NCBI GenBank assembly: GCA_027919835.1
Contig: JANVFP010000040.1
Span: forward strand, 1 to 64,000
Origin: Lentinula raphanica
Lineage: Eukaryota > Basidiomycota > Agaricomycetes > Agaricales > Omphalotaceae
DNA: 64,000 bases
Reading direction: 5' to 3'
The stretch's first letter is position 1; each line of letters begins with the position of its first letter. Shown piece after piece: positions 35,376 through 47,315 of this stretch. Made by a program: the position numbers and the translations under genes. The notes beneath the pieces were generated by a model. It was given only the letters and a program-made list of their open reading frames with translations. It was not told the origin of the DNA and made no database searches.

Positions 35376-35772
35376 TTCGGGTTGTTTGAAGGTTTGCGCA
35401 GTGAGGAGACAGGAAAAGACGAGCTAAACACGAGGCGATATCGAAGATGCACGGGGTAGAGGTTCTTGCATTCCTTCAATCAGAATAAATCTTGTACCAA
35501 TGGCGCGCACATCACACGCGCAGTTAATACCACCAGCGAAAGACTATGATTTTCTGAAATTCAGATTATGATAGTCGAGAGACGTGGCGGCTGCATAGGA
35601 AATTAAAAGCTGAAAAGCGGAGCTAGGAGGAGAAAAGGCAAAGCTGCTCTTACCAAGATCGATGTTAGAACATAAAAATCAAAGCGTCTGACAGTGACAG
35701 GGACAGCTCGGAAGCAAAAAATAACAATCAACCCGAGCGGCCCGAATTTCCACCGCTTTACTCTTCACCACC

Positions 35773-36125
35773 ATGGCGGACGTTCCAAAATTCGACGAAG
35801 CAACACAGGTGAGCATGTATATTGGTTCAGGACTTCTAATACTGACACGTATTGTAGAAAGAACTAGCAAACTTTCTCGAAAAGGAACAAACCCAGGCCA
35901 AACTACATTCCACAATTCACAGTCTTACTACTATGTGTTGGGACAAGTGCGTTCTCGTTTTTCCTTGATTGTTTGTCACTAACTCGTTCAAATAGATGTA
36001 TAACAGGCACTCCGTCAACCAGGTTCTCTCGAGGAGAAGAGAGTTGTCTGAATCACTGCGTAGACAGATTCTTGGATACGAGTATATTCCTCGTTAAACA
36101 GATCCAGGACCGACGAGACCATTGA
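35773..36125 (+). CDS. TIM8: mitochondrial import chaperone Tim8
   Basis: Exons 35773-35808, 35858-35946 and 35996-36125 give 84 residues. The twin Cx3C motifs of small Tim proteins are CWDKC and CLNHC; spacing and the C-terminal RFLDTSIFLVKQIQDR helix fit Tim8. It forms a hexamer with Tim13 in the intermembrane space and escorts membrane-protein precursors such as Tim23. Its stop codon lies only 31 bp from the stop of the acyltransferase gene on the other strand, so the 3' UTRs must overlap. Confidence 0.93.
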
Positions 36126-36156
36126 GCACTCGAACCTGTATCCTAAAAGTACACTA

Positions 36157-37708
36157 TCATACTTTCAGTCTACCCCAGAGATAGCCAATGACAGTCGCCG
36201 GTAGAAAGAAGCAGAACGCGTCGAGAATCTCCCTTGAATGCCTCAGTCTCAACGGAACTTCGAATACCGAAAGCTCCTTCTCAGAAAACCGACCACTTTC
36301 ATGGAATCGTCCAATGGAATCATCCTTCTCTTGCCACAAGTTCCTCAACCACAAATCGAATGCTTCCTTCTCCTTCGTCGGAATTTCGACCTCGACCGCG
36401 TGCTCGTTGGGTGAAGTGTCGGGGATTTTCGACGGCTGTGTGTCCGACAAATCACCTATCGGCAGGTCTTCTGCTTTGAAAAGACGGAGGTGCATGTGAA
36501 CGGCTGGGGGTGCCACGCCGTCGAAGAACATGGATCTTAGGGTGTAGTATTCTTGTCCGTAACCCATAGGTGGGATACCTGAACTTTCTTTCAGCGGGCG
36601 GTACAATTCAGGCAACTGCTCGAACACCGTACCTGGGTAAACCATAGTGACATCAATCAAGTGCAGGTCCTTGATACGAGGACTGAGGGATCTTAAACTA
36701 TACAATAGTCCTGTTGATTTTGGGAGAAGAGCGTGGCTCATATCAGTCTGAAGAATGAGTTAATTGGTCCTCAGCTGTTCGGATGGACAATGTTTCCACT
36801 CACTATTCCCATCTTATCCGCATATCGTTTCGAGATTGGACGTGTATCTGGACTGACAAGTGTTCCTTCGGGATAGAGTAGGAATGCTAAAGGCATTTGA
36901 TGAGATTCTGCGGCTTTTCCCAATAATGAGAGATGTGTAGCCAATTGTCGTCGATCAGAAGCCCATGAGCGAGCAAGAAAGATGAAGTCAAAGAATTGCA
37001 TTCCCTACATCCAGACAATGAGTCAATTCTCTTTGAGGATGACTGTGGAACAGCGCCAGATGAGCTTACCCAACCGACTATTGGAAGCCAACGCAAGCTT
37101 TTCTTTAGCGTGATATAAACGTATTTGTGTGCCCCGGAAGCGGTATAGTACAAAAAACACCACGCGTACCACCAGTCTGCATATACCTTGAGTTGTAGTG
37201 AGTATTAACCTCGAGCGCATCGAGAATGAAGGGATGAACCTGATGGTTTGCGATGTAAACAAATTTGCTTGGAAGCTTGAACGATGTGACGTTGCCCTCT
37301 TGATCTCGCTCGACTAGACTTTCCACGACATCTTGAGGCACTGCTCCCTTTCCATCCGGCTCGAATGTTATCCTCAGGCTTGTTGGAGAGAACCATTGGC
37401 ACATGAGGACTAGTACATGGTCGTTGTGAGTTGGTCGATGCACAAGGCAGAGAGAAGCACGCACTTAGGAGACATGCGAAAGCGCCTTTAGTATAATGAA
37501 TTCCTTCATCGTATAACAATCTAGACCACTTGAAAGGAAGGATTCGTAAAGGCAGAAGAAATACAAATTGCGAAGCGTTTATCATCAAGCATCCCAGATT
37601 GAAGATGAGAAAGAAAGCAGTGGCTCGTAGTTTCTGTTGGAAGGAAGTCGTTGGGCGTCGTGAGATAGGTAGGGAGTGGAGGCCGTTGGGAGATTCTGCT
37701 ACAGCCAT
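36157..37708 (-). CDS. lysophospholipid acyltransferase (AGPAT/LCLAT-like)
   Basis: Exons 37708-37465, 37409-37240, 37186-37070, 37004-36804 and 36747-36157 give 440 residues from the ATG MAVAESPNG. The PlsC signature is present: the catalytic NHxxxxD as NHQVYADWWYAW, spread over an exon junction, and the substrate-binding YPEGTLVSPDTR. An N-terminal membrane segment (ATAFFLIFNLGCLMI and on into FVFLLPLRILPF) and a hydrophobic C-terminal helix (CFFLPATVIGYLWG) anchor it. The NHQ-type box and the C-terminal part resemble LCLAT1/AGPAT5 and yeast Cst26, which remodel phosphatidylinositol or cardiolipin acyl chains in the ER or mitochondria. The exact substrate cannot be told from the sequence. 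Confidence 0.87.
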
Positions 37709-38471
37709 GTTGCGTGCGTTCCGACTCGTGGCCTTCAATATAGTAGATGGTGAAGAGACAATAATACGTGCTGTCCGGCCTGGTCGCCGACCGCCATCAT
37801 TGTCAACGCTTCTCGAGATAGGGGTCAAATATCAAACGAGATGATGTTACATATTTCTTCTGGTCATTTTGAAAAGCTTCTGGAAGATGTTCGAAGAGCT
37901 TTGTGTAAATACATGAAGTAGCATCTTTGATACAATTCGAAAAGCAGCTTTTTGGTATTTTCGCGCGACGATGCACGTCCGCAAGAAGGAATACGAAATT
38001 GAGATGTCCATCTTGAGCAATTCTTCCAAGTTGAAACTCGCAAACCTGCCTCCTGAACAGGTCGAGGTCATGGCAGTACCAACGAAAGAAGATGAAGTTG
38101 TGGACTTTTTCGTGTTATGGAGATAGCCGAATCATCTGTTCAACCTACGATCAGATTCAATTCCGCTGTTGACACATGTAAACGAGCAAGGACCTGGAAA
38201 GATTCAAGAAAGTCTCCATACAAGTTTTGAAATCTGAGGTCTCTGGAACAAGACGCGACTCGACACGCGACGCGTATACGGTTCTCCGGGCCGGCGCTCG
38301 GTCACGGCTTCAGTCTCCACGTCAGTAAACCAGCTCTCTCACCGAAACCTTCAACTCTTATTCACCACTTCCAGAACTACCCGGGGCATTATTGAAGTTG
38401 GTTGTCCATTCGTTTGACATTTACCCTTGCTTTCATCTACGCTTTCCACCCAAATAATTCTCGTCTCACCC
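37709..38471. other. divergent intergenic region with clustered ACGCG
   Basis: Serves as promoter for both the acyltransferase (minus) and the gene at 38472 (plus). At 38253-38275 ACGCG occurs three times within 23 bp, the last as ACGCGT, resembling MluI cell-cycle boxes. No other gene or repeat is visible. Confidence 0.4.
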
Positions 38472-40120
38472 ATGGGCACAACACAGTCTTATTTATCCCC
38501 TGAAGCTCTTGTCACCGCTGCTGTTGTTGCTGGCGCAGTAGGTTTCGGCTACACACAAGTAGCCTCCTCCGGGAATACCCCAACTGAGACTACTGTCGGA
38601 GGAGGAGAAGGAAAGAAAGCCAAAGGAAAGAAGAAATCGAATACGGTTCACACTACTCCAACCCCAGCGGACGATGTCAAAACACCAGACAATATTTCTG
38701 TCTTGCCATTTCCTGCAGTGGTACCCGGGCAATTTGACGGTAGAGCTTCAGACGCCCTTGCGCACAGTGGAACGGATGCGCTGTCATCGTCGTCTTCACA
38801 GGCCAAGAAGGGCAAGAAGAAGAAGAAAGCCGGAAAAGCAGGTGCGCAGAGCCAGAGTGAAAGTCGCCAGGACACGCCTGTAGGGGACTCAGTGGTATCG
38901 CCCGCTGCTGCTGCTGCTTTGTCTGACCCGGATACCGTTCCTGTCGTTGCTTCTAGCACGAAACCCTCTACCAAGTCTAAGAAGAAGAAGAAACAACAGG
39001 CGTCTCCACAGGAATTTGCAAAACCTCTCGGATCTGATGTACCTTCACCTGCAAAGGTCGAGAACAGCTCCCAGCGTCTTCAGCAATCGACCGCGTCCAT
39101 CGCGTCATTTGCAATGGAGTCCGATGGAGAATGGACCCAGGTTTCTCGTCGGGCAGACAGGATTCACACGTCTTCCATAGCCGGAGGCATGAGTGACGTT
39201 GGTCAAACGACCAGCAATACCACCGGTTCATCATCACCGGTAGATACTAGAACAGAGGAAGATGACGATCAGGAGGAAGAGCGTCCCATGAGTGGGCCTG
39301 GCGAACAAAATACACTTGCCAAACGGCTACTTCCAAAGCCCCGAAAAACAGGTGTCGAAGAGTAAGTTAAACTCCTCTGTCCCTCTGTTCTTCGTTCTCG
39401 CCACTTGCTGCGTGGTTCAAGCTTGAGCTTGACCTGTGTTTCATCAATCTGCGTCTTACCGCGTTCATTTTGATCTATGCACTATCCTACTCGGTCATTT
39501 GTACTCCCGTTCTACTTCCATTAAAATCTGTCTGTTATGGCTAGTTTCATTAACCACGCTCTTTGTTTTTCTTTAGCATGCTCGCCACATCAGACTATCC
39601 GTCGTACTCCCGCGTTATGCGTGTCCAATCCGGAGACAAGGCTGCGGCAGGCTTTTCCTGGGGCGATTATGAAGACGCAGGTGGTGACAACCCTGGACTT
39701 GAGCTAGACGCGGATAGTGCCGAACCAGATGAAGATGAAGGTTGGGGTGTGGTGAAGCGTGGAGGACGACCCAGTAGGTTCCTTGTCTTTGTAAGAACTT
39801 GTTCTGGTCATCAACTGATTTGGCCCTATCTAGAAAATAGACTCGCTCCGTCTCAACAGAGCGCCTCCTCCACAAGCCGGATCGAGACTGCTCCAGAAAC
39901 GATGACCAAACGACAGCGACAAAACGCTGCTCGCCGTGATGCGGAGAAATCTGCCAAGGCAGCTGCAGAACAGGAGCGACTCGCTACGCTCGCTAGACAT
40001 AAGCGTGAGCTTGAGCGCGCAAAAATGGATGCTCAGTTTGGAAAAGGTGGAGGTAAAAAAGCCACTAGCGGAGGTATGAAAGCTGTCATAGACGAAAAGG
40101 GGAAGTTGGTCTGGGACTAG
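38472..40120 (+). CDS. membrane-anchored lysine-rich protein, unknown function
   Basis: Exons 38472-39361, 39577-39773 and 39834-40120 give 457 residues from MGTTQSYLSPEAL. One hydrophobic segment (around 13-30: VTAAVVAGAVGFGYTQVA) follows, then lysine runs (KKAKGKKKS, KKGKKKKKAGK, KSKKKKKQQ) separated by serine-rich linkers. The motifs GEWTQVSRR and EDEGWGVVKRGG look conserved. The C-terminus is a charged coiled-coil region (KRQRQNAARRDAEKSAKAAA) ending GKLVWD. The shape (one TM, basic cytosolic region, coiled coil) resembles ribosome- or translation-linked ER membrane proteins, but I do not recognise the family. Confidence 0.7.
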
Positions 40121-40730
40121 CCTGGTTGTGTGATTTCTCGTTGGTTCGCGTCAGCTGGGACATAGTTTAAATTTATTAGGACAAGAGATAAAGTTATGCA
40201 TAACGGATATATACAGAACACATTGTTAATATTTTCTTAGATTGTGAACGGCGAGGTTGGAACTGTGATACATAGGAATTTCCTAATAAATAGACTTGCT
40301 AAAGCAGTCAAAAGCGATGTCGGCTTCCAAGGATTTTTTGCTCACTCGAATTTTCGATTGCAGGTCATTCTGGATGTGGTTCCGTCCAATCCTGTTCTCA
40401 TCCGACATCGATAACACCGTCGAACTCCAAGCACCTGCCACTAGTTCCGCGATACGTTCAGATATAGCTTCATGAAGACTCACAACGTGTACTTACATGC
40501 CACCAATTCCCGGTCGCAAAAAGCCGTGTAGATAAGCTAGGGATGATGACGGATCTTCTTCGTTCATACTATACATGGTACCCGCTGAGATTCAGATACG
40601 AGTCACTGAGTTTCCATTAGGCGATGTCTGATTATACGGGGAATACATACTCTGAACTACTCACTTGCATCAATGATGGCCACAGATAGGATTTACCATA
40701 AGAATATCCACCAACCGAAGGAAACAAACA

Positions 40731-42874
40731 CTAACGCCCAGGAGGAGACGATACAGATCCAGTGGTCGAACCACCGCCACTAGCGTTCGAGCCACTACGA
40801 GCAGGTCCGATAGAGTCTCTGTCCTCAAGTGACCTCATCGACACAGAAGAAGGCAGTGAGTGGGTTCCTGGCGAGGCGGGATCTAGTTCACCTGCTTCAA
40901 GAATTCTGGACTGGCTTGTTCCGGAAGTCTGAGCATGAAGCAACAGAGGTTCGGTAGACGGTACGGTGGCCGTATATGAAGAGATACTAAACCTCCCTCT
41001 ATTCGGCCTCGAGGAACCAACGTTGCTATCAGGATGATCAATTTCACGACCGACAGCACCGCGGTTATGAATCGAGCTCGAAGGAAGCGGGGGGTTGATG
41101 TACGGGTCATGAGAGCGTGGAGCATGACTAGCGTAAGTGGGGTACTGGTGAATGTGCTGGGCGTGTGGTGGAGTAGGAAGACGAGGGTGAACTTGCGCAG
41201 ACGTTCGCCCAGCCTGGACATCTGCGCGTAGAAGTTTTTTGGCTGATTGAGCGTCGGAGAAACGGGAAGTTTGCTTTGAGCTATCCATGATGAGGTATTA
41301 GGAGATGTTGACGTCGGCACTTCCGAATCCGATGGCATAACCCCACCAGAGCGACTCAGCAGTCCTGGTTCGCTGTCAAAAGGAGAAGTGATCGATGCCA
41401 GCGATAAGGGAGAATTCTTCATTATCGAAGGTGAAGCCGCCGAAAGTAAAGGTGATTCATTCGGTAAACTTCGATATTGTTGTGCTGGGCTATTCGTGGC
41501 AGACGTCCCACCTGAGCTATGAGGGATCATCGGCGATCGCATAGAGCTCGCAGACCCTACGGAGCTTCGAGACCTCTGGCGAGCGTGCGTTTGCGACCGA
41601 CGGGAACTAAACAGAGGGGGTGAACCAGGACCTAACCATGTATGAACAGGAGCGCTTCAAGGAAAGCCTGAGAGAGTACATACCAAGTGCTTCATGTTGT
41701 AATTGTTGGTGATGGGCGGATAACGGTTCATATGTCGAAGCGGTGCTAGATTGATTAAGCAGTTTTGGAGGCGGCATCATTTGCTGTGATGGAGATTTTT
41801 TGATATCGAAAGTTGTACTCGAGCGATGCGTCGGCGGGGTCGGACGAGCGGTAGCAGAAAAACTTTGTGACTGGCCAGGCTGCTCGCCGATGGTGGTTCC
41901 TGCGTATCCCGTAGATGGTCCTTGATTTCCACTTTGATAGTCCGGTCCCGCTGCCGCCGGTATTACAAGTGGGGCACCATGGCCAACTGACCCTGACCCT
42001 GAGGATGAGTGGTCATTTGGCACTGCCTGCAGCCTACGAGACCTCAACTCACCAAACCCTCCTGAATTGATGCCCATGAAACGATGAACTGTGTTTTCAA
42101 GATGCTCGAAACGCAGCTTTAATTCATCGTATTCCGCACGGCTCACATACTTCTCGCTGAAGGAAGAAGAGGAAGGAGCAGAACGTGACATCAGTCGACT
42201 GCATTGAGATGAAACAGCAGCGAGGAATTCAATTTCGTGAACAGGTTTTGTCGGGAATGGAATGGCAAGGAATGAACGATGGGTAGAATGAAATCTAAAA
42301 AAGATGGACATACATAGGCTCCACAACATGCCATTGACATTTGGCTTGTTCTCCTCGACGCGTGCAGGGAGCGCAAGGTTGGTTTCTGTCGGTCGTGATG
42401 TGTATTCAAAGGTCAGAATTCAAACGGTCATTAAGGTTCTCTCTGAGCGCACCTGTCGCATTTTATTTTGCGCCGTTTGCATTCTTCAAGATAGATCATC
42501 GTCACCAGTGAGAGATGAGAAAGAATATGGAATTCGGGAGGCGAATACTAACCTGTACAACTGAGGGCTTGTCTACGCCTTTTCTTTTTCGGTGGACCTT
42601 GGGTATCAGTATCGTCGTTGTCAGTATCAGGTGCGTGTCCATAGACGTCCTGAGTCTCAAAGCGCGGAGGTGCACTGGGATGATGGGTTGAGTGAAGGGA
42701 GCCATATGATGTCCCTTCATGCTGTGACTGCTGGGACATGGTTCCCGTGCGGGGAAGGTAAGGATGGAGCTGACGGATGGACGGCAAGGGGGTCTGTAAT
42801 GGTACCGAGGAAGGTTGAGGGGGATCTGTTGGCACAGGGGGCCGGGAAGAAGGTGATCTGGATGGATTCACCAT
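40731..42874 (-). CDS. Zn(II)2Cys6 transcription factor
   Basis: Exons 42874-42553, 42483-42453, 42385-42314, 42156-41684 and from 41631 down to the TAG at 40731, with one more frame change near 41290-41190 that needs a short intron I could not place. The zinc cluster is assembled across three exons: C-x2-C-x6-C-x5-C-x2-C-x8-C in CTECKRRKIKC/DRNQPCAPC/TRRGEQAKC, preceded by the nuclear signal PKKKRRRQ. A linker and coiled coil (YVSRAEYDELKLRFEHLENTVHRF) follow, then a long Ser/Pro-rich tail. Such proteins bind CGG-type sites as dimers. The exon of 31 bp (42483-42453) is unusually small. After the TAG the same frame stays open for over 20 codons and then a GT; a last exon ending MNEEDPSSSLAYLHGFL... 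at 40494 may belong to the gene. Confidence 0.82.
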
Positions 42875-45648
42875 GGTGTGAGCGGGCAGAGAGTCGGGAT
42901 GGCGGAAGTAAAGGTGGGCATTAGACGAGAATGAAGACAAACCTTTATGAGATCGCAAAACAAGGAGATCTATAGGAATCTCGTGGCAAGGGCCAAAAAA
43001 GGTACAAGTCAAAACAGTAGTCCGAAATGATTTAGTCCCGTTTTGACGGCTGAAAACCGGAGACAAGTTGATCAATTCCACCTACCGGAATCACCGGTTG
43101 CCACACCGAAAGGATACATGAACGTCATTAAACATACTTGCTGAAACAGTACCCAAAGGCGATTTATCGGAATGTCGGCGCGTTCCCAGCAGTATAGCCC
43201 TATATATCCCAAAATCCTTTCTCTCCTCTTCCACCATCTCCACTCAGCTTAAACGTTACCTGTCTTATTTCTTTCCCCTCTACCGCTCAAGACGGTCGAG
43301 GAGGCAGAGAGAGAAGTACCCGCCACGTGAACTTAAGCTTTTTGTCCAAGTCCGCCAAACTCCGTCTGTATTTCCGTCACAACTCTTCTCGACTTCTTCT
43401 ATTCACTATTCACAGATTTTGCATCTCACAAGTCAGTGTTCTTGCTAATTATCACTCGCCCTATGATGAATGAAATGACGCTCAACTTTCAAGCTTTCAA
43501 GCTTTCAAAATGTAGAGTACATATCGCACACCCCAGAATCAGTGCCAAACAAATGGTATACTTAGAACATTCACGCTACTTATCGTTCCCCTATCGAGTG
43601 CGGATATAGCAATTATCATCTGGTTATTGCCGAGAATTGATCCTTCAGGTTATGCTCGACATGATTAACATTCTGGATCCGGTTCTCAGGCAGTCATAGG
43701 CTGCTCCCCCCTCATCCGGTTTCGGATACTATCCTTTATCTCCAGGAATCATACTTCATCGACGTCTTCTGTGCTAGATCCTCGCCCATCCTCGCCCCAT
43801 CCTCGTTCATATCAGACTTTCGATGCGTCTACCACTGCCCTCGTGACTGCGTTCTCATGGCCCTATTTTCCGAGTTTTCTCATTTCTGCAACAAATTGCC
43901 TTAGATAACCGGCTGTCGAACATATCCTATTTCTTACGTTGACCAGTGCATTGATGACCAAACCGTTTGCGCCTAGCCCTCAGTTCTCTAACTCAGGTTA
44001 CTTGAAGGGGAACGACAGGCTCATTTCTGCCATCGCGATCGACAAACTTGGACGTGATTCCCTCCTTTTGGAGCACTCAGAATTCCGGTAGGTCAGGATG
44101 GCTGACACCAGTGAAACGGAATTTATCCTCTTCAGAGGCAGTACGCCTGGTTGTGATTGCCAAAGATTCCATGCTTTGCAACCAGTCCGCCTGGCAGGCT
44201 GACTCAAGGTTCAAGGTACATTGACAGCTACACCGTACACACAGTCCCGTTTGGCTAGTCGTGCTGTGTTTCGATGAAGACTTGAAGCTTGAAGTAGGTG
44301 ATGATTGCCGTCTTTCAGTGCATTCTCCATTCTGCGCCACGAAACGCCACCCCGTATTGAAGGTATGAATATGTCGCTTTATCACTCAACCGACGGCCAA
44401 CACAACCATGACAACGGCCAGAGTATTCCCGGGTAAATTCGTTCAAGTGGACGTGCACTTGGTCGAAACTTGAAAGCAGCTCGAAAGCCTCCTCTGGTGC
44501 CAGTGGCTTTGGTCCCTTTTTTGCTGTTTAATTTCACGCCTTTCAGAGCTTTCGAGGCCTTATTTTCATTTATCGTGACATGCGTTATTCACAGAAGAAC
44601 GCGGTGTTTTTTCATACCTCTCACAGATGTACGGGAGGTCATGAAATGGTGCAGAGTTATTTTTTTCGGTGCTATTTTCTGAATAGGTGATACACATCCC
44701 ACTCCATCGTCTTCCCAGAGGTCTGTTACTGCTCACTGATGCCCACCAATAATATTGAGGATCCATGTCAATCGATTGTAGGTGGCAGTACTGTGGCAGT
44801 AGGCTCTTTCACTCAGAATATCAAAAATCCCCCGTTCACGGATGCATTCCTAGGTATCCTGTCACCTATAAGAGTCGAGAGTCATGATCATGATCATACA
44901 TGACATCAGGCTGATGTTTCGATGTACTTCCAAGATAAGAACCACGAAGGGTCTTCGAACAAATACTCACTACATAGCACTATTGAGCATTCTCAAAAAT
45001 CGAGGGTAAAGAGAGTAAGTATCATGGTCATTGGTGACAGAAGCATGATCTTGCTCTGGTAGTGTTGATCCTGGTGTCTTGATAGCCCTACGAATGCAAG
45101 GGACATTCTCCAAACATCAGAGGTGTTTACGGTATGGGATTGTCCTGACAGTAGAACTCGAGCAGGATTTGAACAGTACAACCTGTACCAAGTACCGTTA
45201 CGCGCCATCGTCCGCCTAGATATCACAACATGAAACTATAAACTCCATATGTAGTATGCTATGTTGTTCTGTCCGTAATTATCGGTGAACTGACTTGTAC
45301 TTATCTTGATGCTATGTTCGTCCTATTACGGATATAACCCCATCTCGTGAACTCTCGCGCACTCCAGTATATCCTTCATTCAAATGATGGAGAATGGGTG
45401 TTTGAGGTGTGCGGCGAAATGAATTCAGGCAACTCTCTGAGTTCTGTCAAGCTTCGTATTACCGTAGTAGTTTTGGACAGTGCCGACATATCCGCGAGAT
45501 GTCCAACATCCTGGCAGACAAAACTTATGACCTTAATGTCCGTAGCATGAGAAAGAAGGACGAGGGCCTGTGAGGGCCTCTGTTAGTGACTGACATTCAA
45601 TATTCATTCAACATCGCATTGAGACAGGACGACTTCATCATCAAAGTG
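42875..45648. other. gene-poor stretch
   Basis: The first 500 bp are the promoter side of the transcription factor. Beyond that I see no defensible gene; a serine-rich minus-strand frame at 44385-44077 is the longest. A direct repeat of CTTTCAAG units occurs at 43488-43507. Confidence 0.4.
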
Positions 45649-45651
45649 TTA

Positions 45652-46195
45652 CACTGCGGAGGGGCTCGGATATCCCCTGGGTAAAACTTGAGGTGAAAAT
45701 TAGAGTAAAATAAAAGTAATCGCACCTATTTCCTACTTCGGAAATGTAATAATATTGCTGGAGAGGAAACTATTGAATAGAATGGATAAAATAAACTGAA
45801 ATAATCAGAAATTTCAAAAACTTTGGTGCTTGAGAAAAGTCTACCACTTTTGCAAAATTCTTTTCTACGATTAATTAATTTTTACGCCCGAGAAAAGAAA
45901 TGGGCGATGAGCGGGCGCTCAGATCCCTAGTGGCGCTCATCGCCCATTTCCTTTCTCGGGCATAAAAATAAACTAACCTCGGACGGGATTTTAGTCAAAT
46001 TGGTACTTTTTTCTCATGGGTCAAAGCATTCGAAAACCTCATTCAATTCAGTTCTTTTCATCCACTCTATTCTCAATTTTTCCTTTTCGAAGTAAAATTA
46101 GATTTTCAGAGGGGAAAAGAGGTGCAATTCCATTTATTTTGCTTATATTTTCACATTGAATTTTACCCAGGAGATATATCAGCCCCTCCGTAGTG
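45652..46195. mobile_element. 544-bp CACTA-like MITE, palindromic over most of its length
   Basis: Left end CACTGCGGAGGGGCT and right end (reverse complement) CACTACGGAGGGGCT, flanked on both sides by TTA (45649-45651 and 46196-46198). CACTA-type ends with a 3-bp target duplication are the hallmark of the CMC/EnSpm group. The two halves can be paired along about 270 bp each: outer parts have many differences, the centre (45879-45968) is nearly perfect. It codes for nothing and must have been moved by a transposase elsewhere. Confidence 0.85.
45879..45968. repeat. near-perfect hairpin at the MITE centre
   Basis: Arms of about 35 bp (GCCCGAGAAAAGAAATGGGC and GCCCATTTCCTTTCTCGGGC plus the adjoining GATGAGCG/CGCTCATC) surround a loop of about 20 bases. 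There are only two mismatches in the arms. Confidence 0.9.
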
Positions 46196-46198
46196 TTA

Positions 46199-47300
46199 TC
46201 GATTGATGACATGCACGTACGATGGGTTTCAAGCTTCTTGCAAACAGGAGCGAGAGACATTTACGGGGCAGAACTATTTTCAGCCTACAATCGCGGCAAG
46301 AGGGCAGGGCTTCCCATCCTTGTGATTCTCTATCACTTTGAGCGAAGAGAACCGAATTTCGAACATGATGCAATGGATGGCATACTCTTCACATACCGAT
46401 TTGTTTCCATGATGGTCGATGTAGCCAATTACAGCTATGCTGTTGACCTGGATGGAGAAACTTTTTGCTGATAGTGACACCTAGGATTTCGCCATATATT
46501 GCTTCGGTACGTACCTTATGAGGCGATTTGAGATGGCAGAGACCATACCACATGTTTTGAACATTTTAGGGCCCCTTCCGAGGTTAGCAGTGACCAGAAT
46601 CAACTACGGTAATGATTGGCGACATGAGCAAAAGTAGTCACCAAAAGGGTTGTGATAGATCAAGAATCAGTTCTGTTCAGCTTGCAGCACCCATCACGCA
46701 TAATAGTTCGATTATTGTGCGATGAAGTTAGCATCAGGGAGAAGTTGAACTTCACGAGACGAGGGGGGATACTATGTAGATCACATTCGTTCACGCTCCT
46801 TGCACGCTTCTTGCACACTTGATCGTATTTAGTTAGAGCTGGAGGTATGCGAACACCGAGTCGGAAGGTTGGCAGGGTATATAGCACTAAAGCAGCTGTA
46901 CTGGCAAATCAGCATTCAAATATGGGACCCAAAATTGAAGATCCCCTTACGAATTTCGAATTCAGCTTTCGAGGGACGTGATTTGGCTTTCACATTAATG
47001 GCCGGTAGCAGATCATTTGAAGGGAACCAGCAAGTTGGAGTTCAACGTTCAGAGTCGAAACCTCTGGCGACTAATGCTGGCGAAGTGATAGTGATTCGTG
47101 TGAAGTGATGGGCAATCAATGATTACTAATGCGTTTTACATAACTGATTTCCTAATCTAGCTGATAGCTTGGAGGTACTTTGACTGAACAATGGACGACA
47201 ACCGTTTGCAGATGGCCTTTTCGAATCAACAATGGCGGATGGTGGTCAAGTAGCTGGATATAAGACTCTCGCCATGTAATCTTGCACCCCATTCCCGAGT
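46199..47300. other. intergenic
   Basis: No gene or repeat I can support. Short frames exist on both strands without domain content. Confidence 0.4.
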
Positions 47301-47315
47301 TTAATGTTCTCTTTC

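Noticed and set aside
45130..45215. tRNA-like piece (minus strand GTTCAAATCC, as in a T-arm)
   Set aside because: No matching acceptor stem, D-arm or anticodon arm could be folded around it.
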